A DNA stretch of 64,000 bases. It comes from Niastella soli. Its GTDB lineage: Bacteria; Bacteroidota; Bacteroidia; Chitinophagales; Chitinophagaceae. Shown piece by piece: positions 16,647-24,287 of this stretch. The notes beneath the pieces were generated by a model. It ran no database searches and was not told where the DNA came from. It saw only the letters and a list, made by a program, of their open reading frames with translations. Location: contig NZ_JAGHKO010000001.1 in assembly GCF_017742245.1 (NCBI RefSeq), positions 1,207,061-1,271,060 of the forward strand, given 5' to 3'. Position 1 is the stretch's first letter. Every line of letters starts with the position of its first letter. The position numbers and the translations under genes are program-made.

Positions 16647-18023
16647 TTATAAGCGGAATAACAAGGCAAAAATGATCCGGTCTTCAGATTTTACCAGGTC
16701 GGGCCGCCAGTCATCCGGTAATGGAGTAGTAGTATACCCATTGGGTGATGTAACACCACCTTTACCCGCAAAATATGGTACGTTGGCATGCCGGTGAACA
16801 TACTCTACGCGGAAGAGCAGGCTCTGATTAGGCATAAAGTCCAAATTGGTTGAACAATCCCACGCTTTGAACTGGTCGCCAGGATTGGCGCTGAAGGGAT
16901 ATTTTCCTTCGGTTTGCGTAGGATTGTTTGGGTCGGGTAATGGGCTGGCCTGACCTGTAGGGTACAGTACGAGGTAACGGCCAGGGTTATTCATAATGCC
17001 GCCGCCTATGGTCCAGGCGAGTTTGTTTTGGGCGAACCAAATACGGTTATAGATCATGGAACTCATAAAGTATTGAGCAGGGCCCTTTTTATCATTGCTT
17101 TTGAACCCATTTACGCCATCGCCTTTTTCAAAGCCAATATCACCGGTAAGGGAAAGGGCCATTCTGCTAATACCTTTGGATTTTGGATTATTATAGTATC
17201 TTAATAACAAGCTATTGTCTGAATGAAATCTTTTTCTACCGGGAAGGCCACCCGCATCGGCCCCGTAGTAATCATTGGTAAGTATCTTGAAATTGCTGGT
17301 AGGGTTCCAGGTAATATTGGCACCCAACCCAGGTTGCTTATTGAACCGGCCATAACTTTGCCAGCCATTGATAAGCCAGGGTTCAATTTTGAGGTGCTTT
17401 GTAGGAAATATCTGCAAACGGATCCCATTAAAGAACCAGGGGGTATTATCAGACGTATAGGAAGCCTGGTACTCCCAGTTCTCTACCTGGTAATATGAAT
17501 TCAGGCCTATGTACGACATGAACAAACCAGCATCTACATTAATACCATACCATTTATTAAAATGGTAACCTACGTATGCTTCACTCAAATAGCGATATAC
17601 ATTGGCCAATTGATATTGCCCCCTGTATGGGCTAACATCGTTTCTGGGCACTACAATAGATCTTGTTCCAAACTGCATCATTAATCTTGCTCTTGCATTT
17701 TGATAAGTAAAGTCACCACCTACACTTAAATGCGAAAGTTGTACTTCATTATTGCGGGCAAGGGCGGTGGACCCTACCACTGTATTATCGATTGGTTTAT
17801 TGAACGAATGCGTATAATTCACATCTACCATAACACTGGGCACAAAGTATACGCCGTGAAAAACGGATGAATCGCGCCGGTCGCTCCCATTCTGCCAGTT
17901 GGTCTCAATATCACTGAACGGAATTTTGGGACTTGTTGAATCCTGCGCCGTAAGGTGAGTTGTAATGCCCTGTACCAGCAGGCCCACCATTACTAATTTT
18001 TTCATTCTGTAAATTTTAGTCAT
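16647..18023 (-). CDS. Outer-membrane beta-barrel porin (bbp2/OmpL-like)
   Basis: A 458-residue protein with an N-terminal signal (cleavage after LTAQ) and alternating aromatic/Gly strands ending in the barrel-closing FALLFRL. It matches the 'putative beta-barrel porin-2' type: LSVGGDFTYQNARARLMMQFG, YVGYHFNKWYGINVDAGLF and a late FRVEYVHRHANVPYF. Such porins are thought to be general diffusion channels, often next to transporters. The ATG at 18023 overlaps the stop of the upstream gene as TAATG, indicating translational coupling; an internal ATG at 18005 (MKKLVMVG) would give a cleaner signal peptide and may be the real start. The substrate is unknown. Confidence 0.85.
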   Translation of the reverse strand: MTKIYRMKKLVMVGLLVQGITTHLTAQDSTSPKIPFSDIETNWQNGSDRRDSSVFHGVYFVPSVMVDVNYTHSFNKPIDNTVVGSTALARNNEVQLSHLSVGGDFTYQNARARLMMQFGTRSIVVPRNDVSPYRGQYQLANVYRYLSEAYVGYHFNKWYGINVDAGLFMSYIGLNSYYQVENWEYQASYTSDNTPWFFNGIRLQIFPTKHLKIEPWLINGWQSYGRFNKQPGLGANITWNPTSNFKILTNDYYGADAGGLPGRKRFHSDNSLLLRYYNNPKSKGISRMALSLTGDIGFEKGDGVNGFKSNDKKGPAQYFMSSMIYNRIWFAQNKLAWTIGGGIMNNPGRYLVLYPTGQASPLPDPNNPTQTEGKYPFSANPGDQFKAWDCSTNLDFMPNQSLLFRVEYVHRHANVPYFAGKGGVTSPNGYTTTPLPDDWRPDLVKSEDRIIFALLFRL

Positions 18024-18487
18024 TAGAAATTATTATAGGAAGTTGTACGATCACTCGTTGGGTTGTTAACTGCTACAAGTGTTTGAAGGAACAGGTATTT
18101 CAGCTTGTACATTTTAGCATATTCATCGTATGACATCAATTGCCTGTCTGAATTAAAATAAGCATCCAATGCATAGTGAAACGCAGTGCTGGCCGGGTAA
18201 GCTTTCTTTAAATTTTCAATTGTCAGTGGAATGATGGGGCTGTCTGCAGCAGTACTGAAAAAATACAGGTTGGCTCTGTACATTCCTTTGCCGCCCACCG
18301 GCACTACGTTCTTGTTTTGATAATATAAATAAAACGCCGTGGTGTCTACTACCTGGAATTGCTCCTTATGATAGACCCTGTTGTGTTGAGCGGATGCGGA
18401 CAAATGACCCAATGTAGCCATCGCAACCAATGATGCGGGTAATAATAACCGGTAAGTTTTCATAATCATGTAGTTTTTGTACTTCAT
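18023..18487 (-). CDS. Hypothetical exported protein coupled to porin
   Basis: A 154-residue protein of no family I recognise. It has a signal peptide (MKTYRLLLPASLVAMATL to ASAQ; the likely start is the ATG of MKTYR at 18463, six or more codons after the first ATG). The mature part is short, rich in Tyr and Lys (YYQNKNVVPVGGKGMYRANLYFF), and ends in a Ser/Thr/Asn-rich tail. Its stop overlaps the porin start by the TAATG junction, so the two are translationally coupled and may act together at the cell envelope (inference). Confidence 0.7.
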   Translation of the reverse strand: MKYKNYMIMKTYRLLLPASLVAMATLGHLSASAQHNRVYHKEQFQVVDTTAFYLYYQNKNVVPVGGKGMYRANLYFFSTAADSPIIPLTIENLKKAYPASTAFHYALDAYFNSDRQLMSYDEYAKMYKLKYLFLQTLVAVNNPTSDRTTSYNNF

Positions 18488-18641
18488 ACAGCAGCTTCTC
18501 TGGGGAGCTCAGGGTGCCAAAAACATACCGGTTGAAGAGGAACTAAAAGCGTAAATTAGTAGAACACAAGCCAGGCACGCGTTTGAGAAAAATTGTTGCA
18601 CTAAACGCAAACTACAGGAGCAGAAAATATTATATCATTTT

Positions 18642-18676
18642 AAAAAAGACCCTTCCAAAATGAAAGGGTCCTTTTT
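18642..18676 (-). terminator. Minus-strand intrinsic terminator in the leader of the porin operon
   Basis: GACCCTT (18648-18654) pairs with AAGGGTC (18664-18670); A42-A46 pair with T72-T76 after one mismatch. On the minus strand the hairpin is followed by six Ts. It lies 155 bp upstream of the 154-residue gene with no minus-strand gene before it, so it may be an attenuator or end an unrecognised short transcript. The rest of 18488-18814 shows no other feature. Confidence 0.65.
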
Positions 18677-18814
18677 AAATACAATTTCGATCATCGGTTT
18701 CAGCATGACATAAACAGGTTTATATCAATTAATTACAACTAAAGGGCTTTATGTAAGAAAGAGGTATCTCATTTGATATGCAATAGCATAAAAAATTTAA
18801 AGGAGATCGTATCT

Positions 18815-18943
18815 ATGGAACCCACACCCGATAAAAAAGCGGAGCTCATAAAAAGAAATGCGTTTATTGTTTCTATTATCACTGCCATTATAGCCATTGG
18901 TATATTGGGGCTTGTATTGATAAGCAGGATAACCAATGGATAA
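18815..18943 (+). CDS. Small single-pass membrane protein, 42 residues
   Basis: An ATG at 18815 preceded by a strong AGGAG at 18801-18805 (9-nt spacing, unusually good for Bacteroidota) opens a 42-codon frame. The product is a charged N-terminus (MEPTPDKKAELIKRN) followed by one hydrophobic helix of about 22 residues (AFIVSIITAIIAIGILGLVL) and a short ISRITNG tail. The frame is followed within 10 bp by a perfect-stem terminator, which supports it as a transcribed gene. The family is unknown; such proteins often modulate larger membrane complexes, but no partner can be named. Confidence 0.75.
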   Translation: MEPTPDKKAELIKRNAFIVSIITAIIAIGILGLVLISRITNG

Positions 18944-18951
18944 TAAACAGC

Positions 18952-18987
18952 TCAGAAAAAGAGACTGATCATGGTCTCTTTTTCTGA
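18952..18987. terminator. Bidirectional terminator, 14-bp stem
   Basis: Arms 18952-18965 and 18974-18987 are perfectly complementary, with an 8-nt loop and A5/T5 tracts. It ends the small plus-strand gene and the convergent polysaccharide deacetylase, whose stop codon (18969-18971) sits in the loop. Confidence 0.9.
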
Positions 18988-19799
18988 TTATCTCTGACGA
19001 ACGAAGCCACATCCACCATTGGCGCTATCCAAATGTCTTTTTCATGTTGTTTAAGATAGTGCAGTAACTGGCTGTGAGCAGACAGGGAAACATTCAAATC
19101 ATGCCCGCCACCTACGCCATGAAAGATGATCACCAGCAGTCCTTGTTTTGCCTGGGCTTCCTTCACCCATTCTATCATGGATTCGCCGGAGTTATTCACC
19201 GCCCCATAACCGGGCAGGTTATATAAATCAATCTTATCAATAGCAGGAATAGTGCCTACCACGCCGCGGGCGCCCGTAAAATCATTTCGTAAAGAATCGA
19301 TATAGGCGGTATCATGTACTTTATTATCGCCACACGGAAAGGCAAAGGTGCGGTTGGTTTTGCCATCAATGGCCGACAATACAGCATTCATGGCCTTTAT
19401 TTCATTGGTGATACGGCGCATGGAGTAATTGTTGAGGTCGTAATCGGCAGTTACAAACTCTCGTCCGGCCCGGCCACCTTCACAGGGATGGAACAGGGTA
19501 TGGTTACCCAGTTCATGCCCATTGGCTGCAGCCTTACGCCAGGCCGGTAGCTGCGATTGCAGGCGCCCCTGGTAATTGGCTATATAAAAAGTGCCTTTCA
19601 GGCCCAGGGAATCCAATGCTGGAAGCACGTTGACAATATCTATATCCAATCCATCGTCATAAGTTAATACCACGGCACATTTCTTTCCTTTCCAGGGCTG
19701 GTTGTTCTGTGCGGCGGTTATTGTTGTCAGGCAGGTGAACAGCAAAAGAGCAGCAATCGTTTTTAAACAGGTCATGGGTGTTGATTTATGATATAGCAA
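18969..19799 (-). CDS. Polysaccharide deacetylase family protein (CE4/NodB-like), secreted
   Basis: A 276-residue protein with a signal peptide ending TITAAQ (start may be the ninth codon, MTCLKTIAALLL). NodB motifs are clear: CAVVLTYDDGLD (Asp48/Asp49), the zinc-binding GHELGNHTLFHP (His100 and His104), and a late LVIIFHGVGGGHD carrying the final His. The family removes N- or O-acetyl groups from chitin oligomers, peptidoglycan or xylan, using a Zn ion; this member is periplasmic or secreted. It is a single gene, convergent with the 42-residue membrane protein gene, with which it shares a terminator. Substrate is unknown. Confidence 0.9.
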   Translation of the reverse strand: MLYHKSTPMTCLKTIAALLLFTCLTTITAAQNNQPWKGKKCAVVLTYDDGLDIDIVNVLPALDSLGLKGTFYIANYQGRLQSQLPAWRKAAANGHELGNHTLFHPCEGGRAGREFVTADYDLNNYSMRRITNEIKAMNAVLSAIDGKTNRTFAFPCGDNKVHDTAYIDSLRNDFTGARGVVGTIPAIDKIDLYNLPGYGAVNNSGESMIEWVKEAQAKQGLLVIIFHGVGGGHDLNVSLSAHSQLLHYLKQHEKDIWIAPMVDVASFVRDNQKKRP

Positions 19800-19879
19800 A
19801 TTAACGAAACAGGCAATTAGTAATATGGCTCAATTTTTATTATTTTGGCGGCGAATAGAAGATTAAAACAAATGATCAT

Positions 19880-20398
19880 ATGGCCTACATAATGGTAGAT
19901 GTTGAAACGGATGGCCCCATACCTGGTGATTACTCCATGATCTCCTTTGGCGCAGTGCTGGTTGATGAACAACTGGATAAAACTTTTTACGGGCAATTAA
20001 AACCCATCTCCGATAAATTCATACCGGAAGCCCTGGCTGTTTCCGGGTTTACCAGGGAGGAAACATTGTTATTTGATGATCCCCAAACCGTAATGGTGAA
20101 CTTTGCTGCCTGGATCAAAAATGTGGCTAAAGACCGGCCAGTTTTTATTAGTGACAATAACGGTTTCGACTGGATGTTTATCTGTTGGTATTTTCATCAT
20201 TTTACGCAGGCCAATCCGTTTGGCTTTAGTTCGCAGAACCTGGGCAGTTTGTATAAGGGACTGGTAAAAGACACCTTTCAGAACTTCAAACACCTGCGTA
20301 AAACAAAACATACGCATCACCCGGTTGATGATGCCAAAGGAAATGCAGAAGCGCTGTTGACGTTGAAGAGTAAGTATGGATTGAAGATTAAGTTTTAG
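19880..20398 (+). CDS. DEDDh-type 3'-5' exonuclease family protein
   Basis: A 172-residue protein with an RNase H-like exonuclease fold. Motif I is IMVDVETDG (Asp7, Glu9), motif II SDNNGFDW (Asp97), and motif III HHPVDDAKGNAEAL (His146/147 and Asp150/151), together the DEDDh metal-binding set. The length and the 'VETDGP-GDYSMISFGAVL' opening match the small stand-alone 'exonuclease' or DUF5051-like group rather than DNA polymerase epsilon subunits. It probably trims RNA or DNA 3' ends. It is an isolated gene, divergent from the deacetylase with an 80-bp gap. Substrate is not known. Confidence 0.85.
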   Translation: MAYIMVDVETDGPIPGDYSMISFGAVLVDEQLDKTFYGQLKPISDKFIPEALAVSGFTREETLLFDDPQTVMVNFAAWIKNVAKDRPVFISDNNGFDWMFICWYFHHFTQANPFGFSSQNLGSLYKGLVKDTFQNFKHLRKTKHTHHPVDDAKGNAEALLTLKSKYGLKIKF

Positions 20399-20402
20399 GG
20401 GA

Positions 20403-20678
20403 TTATTTGGAGATGGCTTTGATGTTTCTCCGGAATTCACTCTGTAAATGTTTTAATTGATCAATTAGCTCATCAAAAGACATGGTATCTCCATAGATCA
20501 TTTGTTCCTGCATAAGTTTATAATCCTGTCTATAAACATCAAGTACCTCAGTGGGAGGAATGAATGATAAAGAGGTCCGTTCCAGGCTTTGATAATTTAC
20601 CCACGAAATTCTATGATACCACTGCCTGTGCTTTATTAAATAATCATAAAGATTGAAGTCATTGCAAAGACCGGCATA
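20403..20678 (-). pseudogene. C-terminal remnant of an AbiEii/AbiGii-type nucleotidyltransferase
   Basis: A frame of 91 sense codons with no plausible start, preceded in frame by TAA at 20679-20681, encodes a sequence matching the C-terminal end of AbiEii-type toxins: DYLIKHRQWYHRISWVNYQ, then LSFIPPTEVLDVYRQDYKLM and MIYGDTMSFDELIDQL. In this family the helical tail carries the H-x-x-x-Y-x-x-S/W and 'P-x-x-x-L-x-x-L-x-x-D-Y-x-x-M' patterns seen here. The nucleotidyltransferase core (GG-S, D-x-D) is absent, so it is a dead fragment. The antitoxin gene is not visible nearby. The family call is from memory of the tail pattern. Confidence 0.6.
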
Positions 20679-20688
20679 TTAAAGCAAC

Positions 20689-20722
20689 AAATGTCACCTT
20701 TTTTCAAATAAAAGTGACATTT
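20689..20722. repeat. 9-bp inverted repeat hairpin beside the AbiEii remnant
   Basis: AAATGTCAC (20689-20697) and GTGACATTT (20714-20722) are perfect inverted copies around a T-rich/A-rich loop that can add 3 pairs. It begins 8 bp beyond the open end of the AbiEii remnant and could mark the deletion junction or an old terminator. Confidence 0.55.
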
Positions 20723-20887
20723 AAAGCGTGGCTCTACATCAGGAAATCAATTCTAATAATTTGATTAGCAGCTTCAAAAGGCATAAATAGTTAAAGAAGT
20801 TAGCCTTCATAGAAAATAAGCTGCTTCTACCATCGCGGCCATATCACATCACTCTATATTAAAAAGAAAACTCTAAACTTTTAAATC

Positions 20888-21077
20888 ATGAGAAATTGGT
20901 GGATAAAATTCGGCTGCTTTTTAATTGGCTATAATTATGCGATTGTAAAAAGTTCAAGCGAAGTTTCTTCAAAAGCGGTAAAGAAATACACATCAGCAAT
21001 GTTAATTGTGTGTATTCTTTGGTTTTATGTTTACTCAACGCTATCTACACGGAAATAAATTGGGTTCTATCGCCGGC
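20888..21077 (+). pseudogene. Frameshifted N-terminal fragment of a DUF4407 membrane protein
   Basis: ATG at 20888 opens 56 codons: MRNWWIKFGCFLIGYNYAIV, then KKYTSAMLIVCILW, the typical DUF4407 start with the first transmembrane helix, ending at TAA 21056-21058. After ILW (about 21022) the family sequence continues in another frame as GFMFTQRYLHGNKLGSIAG to about 21077, showing a small indel. Normal members are about 350 residues or longer; the rest (membrane helices, coiled coil) is missing because the fragment abuts the 3' end of the convergent GldM-like gene at 21085. It is a decayed gene unless the 56-residue peptide has its own use. Confidence 0.75.
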
Positions 21078-21084
21078 CGGTTAT

Positions 21085-22059
21085 TTACTTTGGATCCATG
21101 ATATAGTAGCTCAATTCTTTTGTAGCCGTCTCGCGTCTTCCATTCACATCAATATATTCAATTTTTATCGGCACAGAATGTTTTCCCGGCTTTCCATTTG
21201 CGATAAACGCATGTACCGCTACCTTTTTGTTATTTAATCGCTGAGAAATTCCATCAATAGTAATGCGCGGACGCATCATATCATCGAATTTCCCTACGCC
21301 CGCTGTAACTTCTACTGTATCTCCTGACTTTACACAACTACTGCTTAATGAACCAATTACCCAAAGTTTTACATACCCGCAAAAATTATATGCTACCTTC
21401 GAATTGCAATAATTAATGAGAAAATCTTCAGTCAGCACCACATCCGATTCTATTTTATTTAACATGGCTAAAGCCAACAAAGGGGAGCTATTGGCAAATT
21501 TATTTTTCACCCACTCTTTAGAATTTTGGTTATCGTTAAGCCTCACTGAAATATATTGATGTGATAATAAAGGAACATGTTTATGAAATCCAATGCTATC
21601 ATTCTTTAAAACAGCCATCATAAATTGATTGCTTATAAACTCGTCCGAATTAAACACAGTGCTTAGACTATCAATAAATGAGGCCAGCTTTTTAAACAAT
21701 TCATCACCTTTTCCACTATTCTCCAGTAAATCCCGAACAATGTTGTTGTCGCTTTTGGTAAAACTATCTGAACGTATTATTAGCGCTTCTTTAAGCTCTT
21801 CAATACACAATTTTGTTTGGTTGACTTGCCGGGATACCACTTCAGCCCTGGGCAACCAAACAAGCGCCATGTCTTGTGTTGGAGGGTCCTTAAGTTTTTC
21901 TCTCATTGATTCGTACCCTAATCTATTCTTATCACTAATTGCATCGTTGGCTTTTTCAAAACCCGCACTGATCTCTTTCAGCTGACTTTCATTTTCCTGT
22001 TGCCGGCAGGCAGCCAGTAATAAAACTGCAACCGCAAGGGGTAGGAGGTTTCTGTTCAT
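21085..22059 (-). CDS. GldM-like lipoprotein (paralogue 1)
   Basis: A 324-residue protein. A signal peptide with lipobox LAAC (Cys18) replaces the N-terminal transmembrane helix of GldM. The mature part resembles the GldM N-terminal and middle domains: FEKANDAISDKNRLGYESM, then LLALAMLNKIESDVVLTEDF near residue 200, and an Ig-like domain with SSCVKSGDTVEVTAGVGKFD and PGKHSVPIKIEYIDVNGRRE (about 225-320). In gliding Bacteroidota, GldM is the periplasmic shaft of the GldLM motor and type 9 secretion system. This protein is shorter (GldM is about 510) and has no gldK, gldL or gldN neighbours. It lies 11 bp after a paralogue on the same strand, probably one operon. Confidence 0.65.
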   Translation of the reverse strand: MNRNLLPLAVAVLLLAACRQQENESQLKEISAGFEKANDAISDKNRLGYESMREKLKDPPTQDMALVWLPRAEVVSRQVNQTKLCIEELKEALIIRSDSFTKSDNNIVRDLLENSGKGDELFKKLASFIDSLSTVFNSDEFISNQFMMAVLKNDSIGFHKHVPLLSHQYISVRLNDNQNSKEWVKNKFANSSPLLALAMLNKIESDVVLTEDFLINYCNSKVAYNFCGYVKLWVIGSLSSSCVKSGDTVEVTAGVGKFDDMMRPRITIDGISQRLNNKKVAVHAFIANGKPGKHSVPIKIEYIDVNGRRETATKELSYYIMDPK

Positions 22060-22070
22060 TGTTAAAGGGA

Positions 22071-23024
22071 TTAATTTTCAGCGATTATATATTCCAGGCT
22101 CTTTGTTACAGTCTCTTTTGTTCCATCTGGTTTTATAAATTCGATTGTCACCGGCATATGATGCTTTCCTGATTTGCCCGTTGGTTTAAAACTGTATTGG
22201 GCCATAGCGTCATCACTTAAGGGCACCCGATTACCATTTATGGTTATAATTGGGTCCGCAGCCGAACTTAACTCACCTAATCCCGCTGACACCTGTATTG
22301 ATTGCCCTGGTTTTATATAACTACTGCTTAAGATGATAACTGCCGAATATTTAAATTTTAATAAATTACACCCGTTTGAAATTTGGCTTATGCAATACGT
22401 AATTAATGCATTCTCCATTGCTAACACATCGCTCTCTATTTTATTCAACATGATCATACCCATTAATGCAGAGGTTTTACCGAAACTTTTCTCTAACCAA
22501 TTCTTTTTGTATTCTCTTTTCTTGTCCTCAGGTAAGCTATCCCGGTATGTTGGCAATAAGGGAATTGTTTTTAAAAGATCTTGCATATAGGGGCGAGCCA
22601 TCCTATTATCCGAAATGAATAAAGCCTGAATGCTGTCTTTGAATGCAATTAGTTTATTCACCAATTGCCCGCCAATTCCTTCAGGGTTGTGCAATTGCTT
22701 TGTCACCTCAACATAGTCAATTTTTAAACGATCCGACTTCTTTATTAACTCGTCTTTTATAATATTTATAAAGTGCCTGATGCTATCGGAATATCTTCCT
22801 ATTTGGATTGCCCTAGGCTCCCATACCGCTGCATACACCCCAGTACTAAGCTCTTTTTTCTTTTCCATAAATTCATAATAAACCCTATTATTCGCCTCCT
22901 GCATAACCCCATTCGCATACTCCAAACTCTGGTTAATCGCCTTTAGCTGCTCAGGATTCTCCTCCGGCCGGCAGCTAACCAGCAGTCCAAAAAAGATGGC
23001 AGGGATAATAAGGGTCTTCTTCAT
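22071..23024 (-). CDS. GldM-like lipoprotein (paralogue 2)
   Basis: From the ATG at 23024 (a further ATG at 23036 is less likely) this protein has 317 residues, a signal peptide and lipobox LLVSC. It parallels the next gene along its whole length: AINQSLEYANGVMQEANNR, ALMGMIMLNKIESDVLAMEN, SSSYIKPGQSIQVSAGLGEL and GKHHMPVTIEFIKPDGTKET. The two are therefore tandem duplicates that diverged widely. The helical part (about 25-215) would be GldM_N-like and the last 90 residues an Ig-like domain. Location should be periplasmic face of the inner or outer membrane by lipidation. Its role is unknown; a link with a lost DUF4407 partner downstream is speculative. Confidence 0.65.
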   Translation of the reverse strand: MKKTLIIPAIFFGLLVSCRPEENPEQLKAINQSLEYANGVMQEANNRVYYEFMEKKKELSTGVYAAVWEPRAIQIGRYSDSIRHFINIIKDELIKKSDRLKIDYVEVTKQLHNPEGIGGQLVNKLIAFKDSIQALFISDNRMARPYMQDLLKTIPLLPTYRDSLPEDKKREYKKNWLEKSFGKTSALMGMIMLNKIESDVLAMENALITYCISQISNGCNLLKFKYSAVIILSSSYIKPGQSIQVSAGLGELSSAADPIITINGNRVPLSDDAMAQYSFKPTGKSGKHHMPVTIEFIKPDGTKETVTKSLEYIIAEN

Positions 23025-23182
23025 AGTAATAAGCATTATTCCCAGCTAACGGAAATAACCCCGTTATATTTCTTTCAGCAAGGGAATAAAAAGCAGTGAA
23101 ATGTTAAAAATAATCCCAGGGGGTGGGCTTGCATTTCCTGATAAAAGCATCTACATTGTATGCCTGAAAATTCACATAATAA

Positions 23183-23959
23183 ATGGTAAAAACAGGTGTT
23201 GTTTTAAGCGGGGGCGGTGTTAGAGGATTCGCTCATTTAGGTTTGTTACAGGTGCTGGAAGAATTACAAATTCAACCCTATGCCATTTCCGGCGTAAGCG
23301 CCGGCGCCATTGTGGGAGCGCTTTACGCAGCCGGCCATTCCCCCCAAAAAATCCGTGACCTGCTTAAAAAGAACTCCTACTTCGGCTGGTCGAGCTTTTT
23401 ACTGAATAAAGACGGCCTTTTTTCCATGAAAGTGCTACGAAAGGTTTTACAAACCCTCATTCCCGATAACTCCTTTGAAAGCCTGAACAAAAAGTTGTAC
23501 ATCACCGCTACCGATTTTGCCAACAACAAAGCAGTTACGTTCTCAAAGGGCAAACTCATTGAAACAGTTATTGCCTCCGCCTCGGTGCCGGTTATTTTTG
23601 AACCAGTGAAAATTGATGATCATGTACTGGTTGACGGTGGCCTGTTAAACAACTTTCCGGTTGAACCGCTCGAAACAAACTGCGACGTTCTTATTGGCTG
23701 TTATGTAAACAATATTCCCAAAGGTCTCGGTAATGGTAAACGTATTGGTAAAATGAACATGATTGAAAAGTGCTTTCACATGGCCATTGCTCCCGTTGTT
23801 TACAGTAAGACTGACCGACTCGATCTCTTCCTGGAACCCGACCTGCATGAATTTGGGATGTTCGATGTAAATAAGGCCGACCAGATCTATGAAGCTGGCT
23901 ACAACGCTGCGCTAAAACAGAAAACCAAACTTTTAAGCCTCCTACAACAAAACCCTTAG
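23183..23959 (+). CDS. Patatin-like phospholipase (RssA-type)
   Basis: A 258-residue cytosolic patatin. The oxyanion loop LSGGGVRGFAHLG (residues 8-20), nucleophile elbow SGVSAGA (Ser39) and the catalytic Asp in LVDGGLLNNFPVEPL (Asp151) form the Ser-Asp dyad of the family. The length matches bacterial RssA/YchK-type hydrolases, which release fatty acids from phospholipids or acyl esters. It is divergent from the GldM-like pair with a 158-bp gap and stands alone on the plus strand before the FIST gene. No signal peptide is present. Confidence 0.92.
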   Translation: MVKTGVVLSGGGVRGFAHLGLLQVLEELQIQPYAISGVSAGAIVGALYAAGHSPQKIRDLLKKNSYFGWSSFLLNKDGLFSMKVLRKVLQTLIPDNSFESLNKKLYITATDFANNKAVTFSKGKLIETVIASASVPVIFEPVKIDDHVLVDGGLLNNFPVEPLETNCDVLIGCYVNNIPKGLGNGKRIGKMNMIEKCFHMAIAPVVYSKTDRLDLFLEPDLHEFGMFDVNKADQIYEAGYNAALKQKTKLLSLLQQNP

Positions 23960-24019
23960 CCGCCCCTACAGCCTTTATTCCTTCAGATAATATTTTCGAT
24001 CATTTTTCATAGCTCTAAT

Positions 24020-24221
24020 ATTGACCGTGGTCAATAAACTAACGGTTATATGATAGAATCACCGCTATACCGCTATTTCAGGATAATTTAGTAGTATAAC
24101 TAAGTTGCTGTTTTAAAAATTAAGGCTAAATTAAATAAGAGTTATCCGCTACCCCTGGCATTTATCAGTGAATAAAATGTCGCATGTTTCGTTTTTATTG
24201 AACGGGCAATTTCCATTGCCC
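24020..24221. promoter_or_regulatory. Palindrome and hairpin upstream of the FIST/kinase operon
   Basis: In the 328-bp gap before the FIST gene two perfect structures stand out: ATTGACC-GT-GGTCAAT at 24020-24035 (7+2+7), shaped like an operator for a dimeric regulator, and GGGCAAT-TTCC-ATTGCCC at 24204-24221, a 7-bp stem with a 4-nt loop about 67 bp before the ATG, likely in the leader RNA. No gene was seen in the gap. Functions are inferred from shape only. Confidence 0.45.
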
Positions 24222-24287
24222 ATGCATATACATATTCATTAACCAAAGAAATCGTATGACCCCGTATTAACCTTAAACGTTTTCCAT

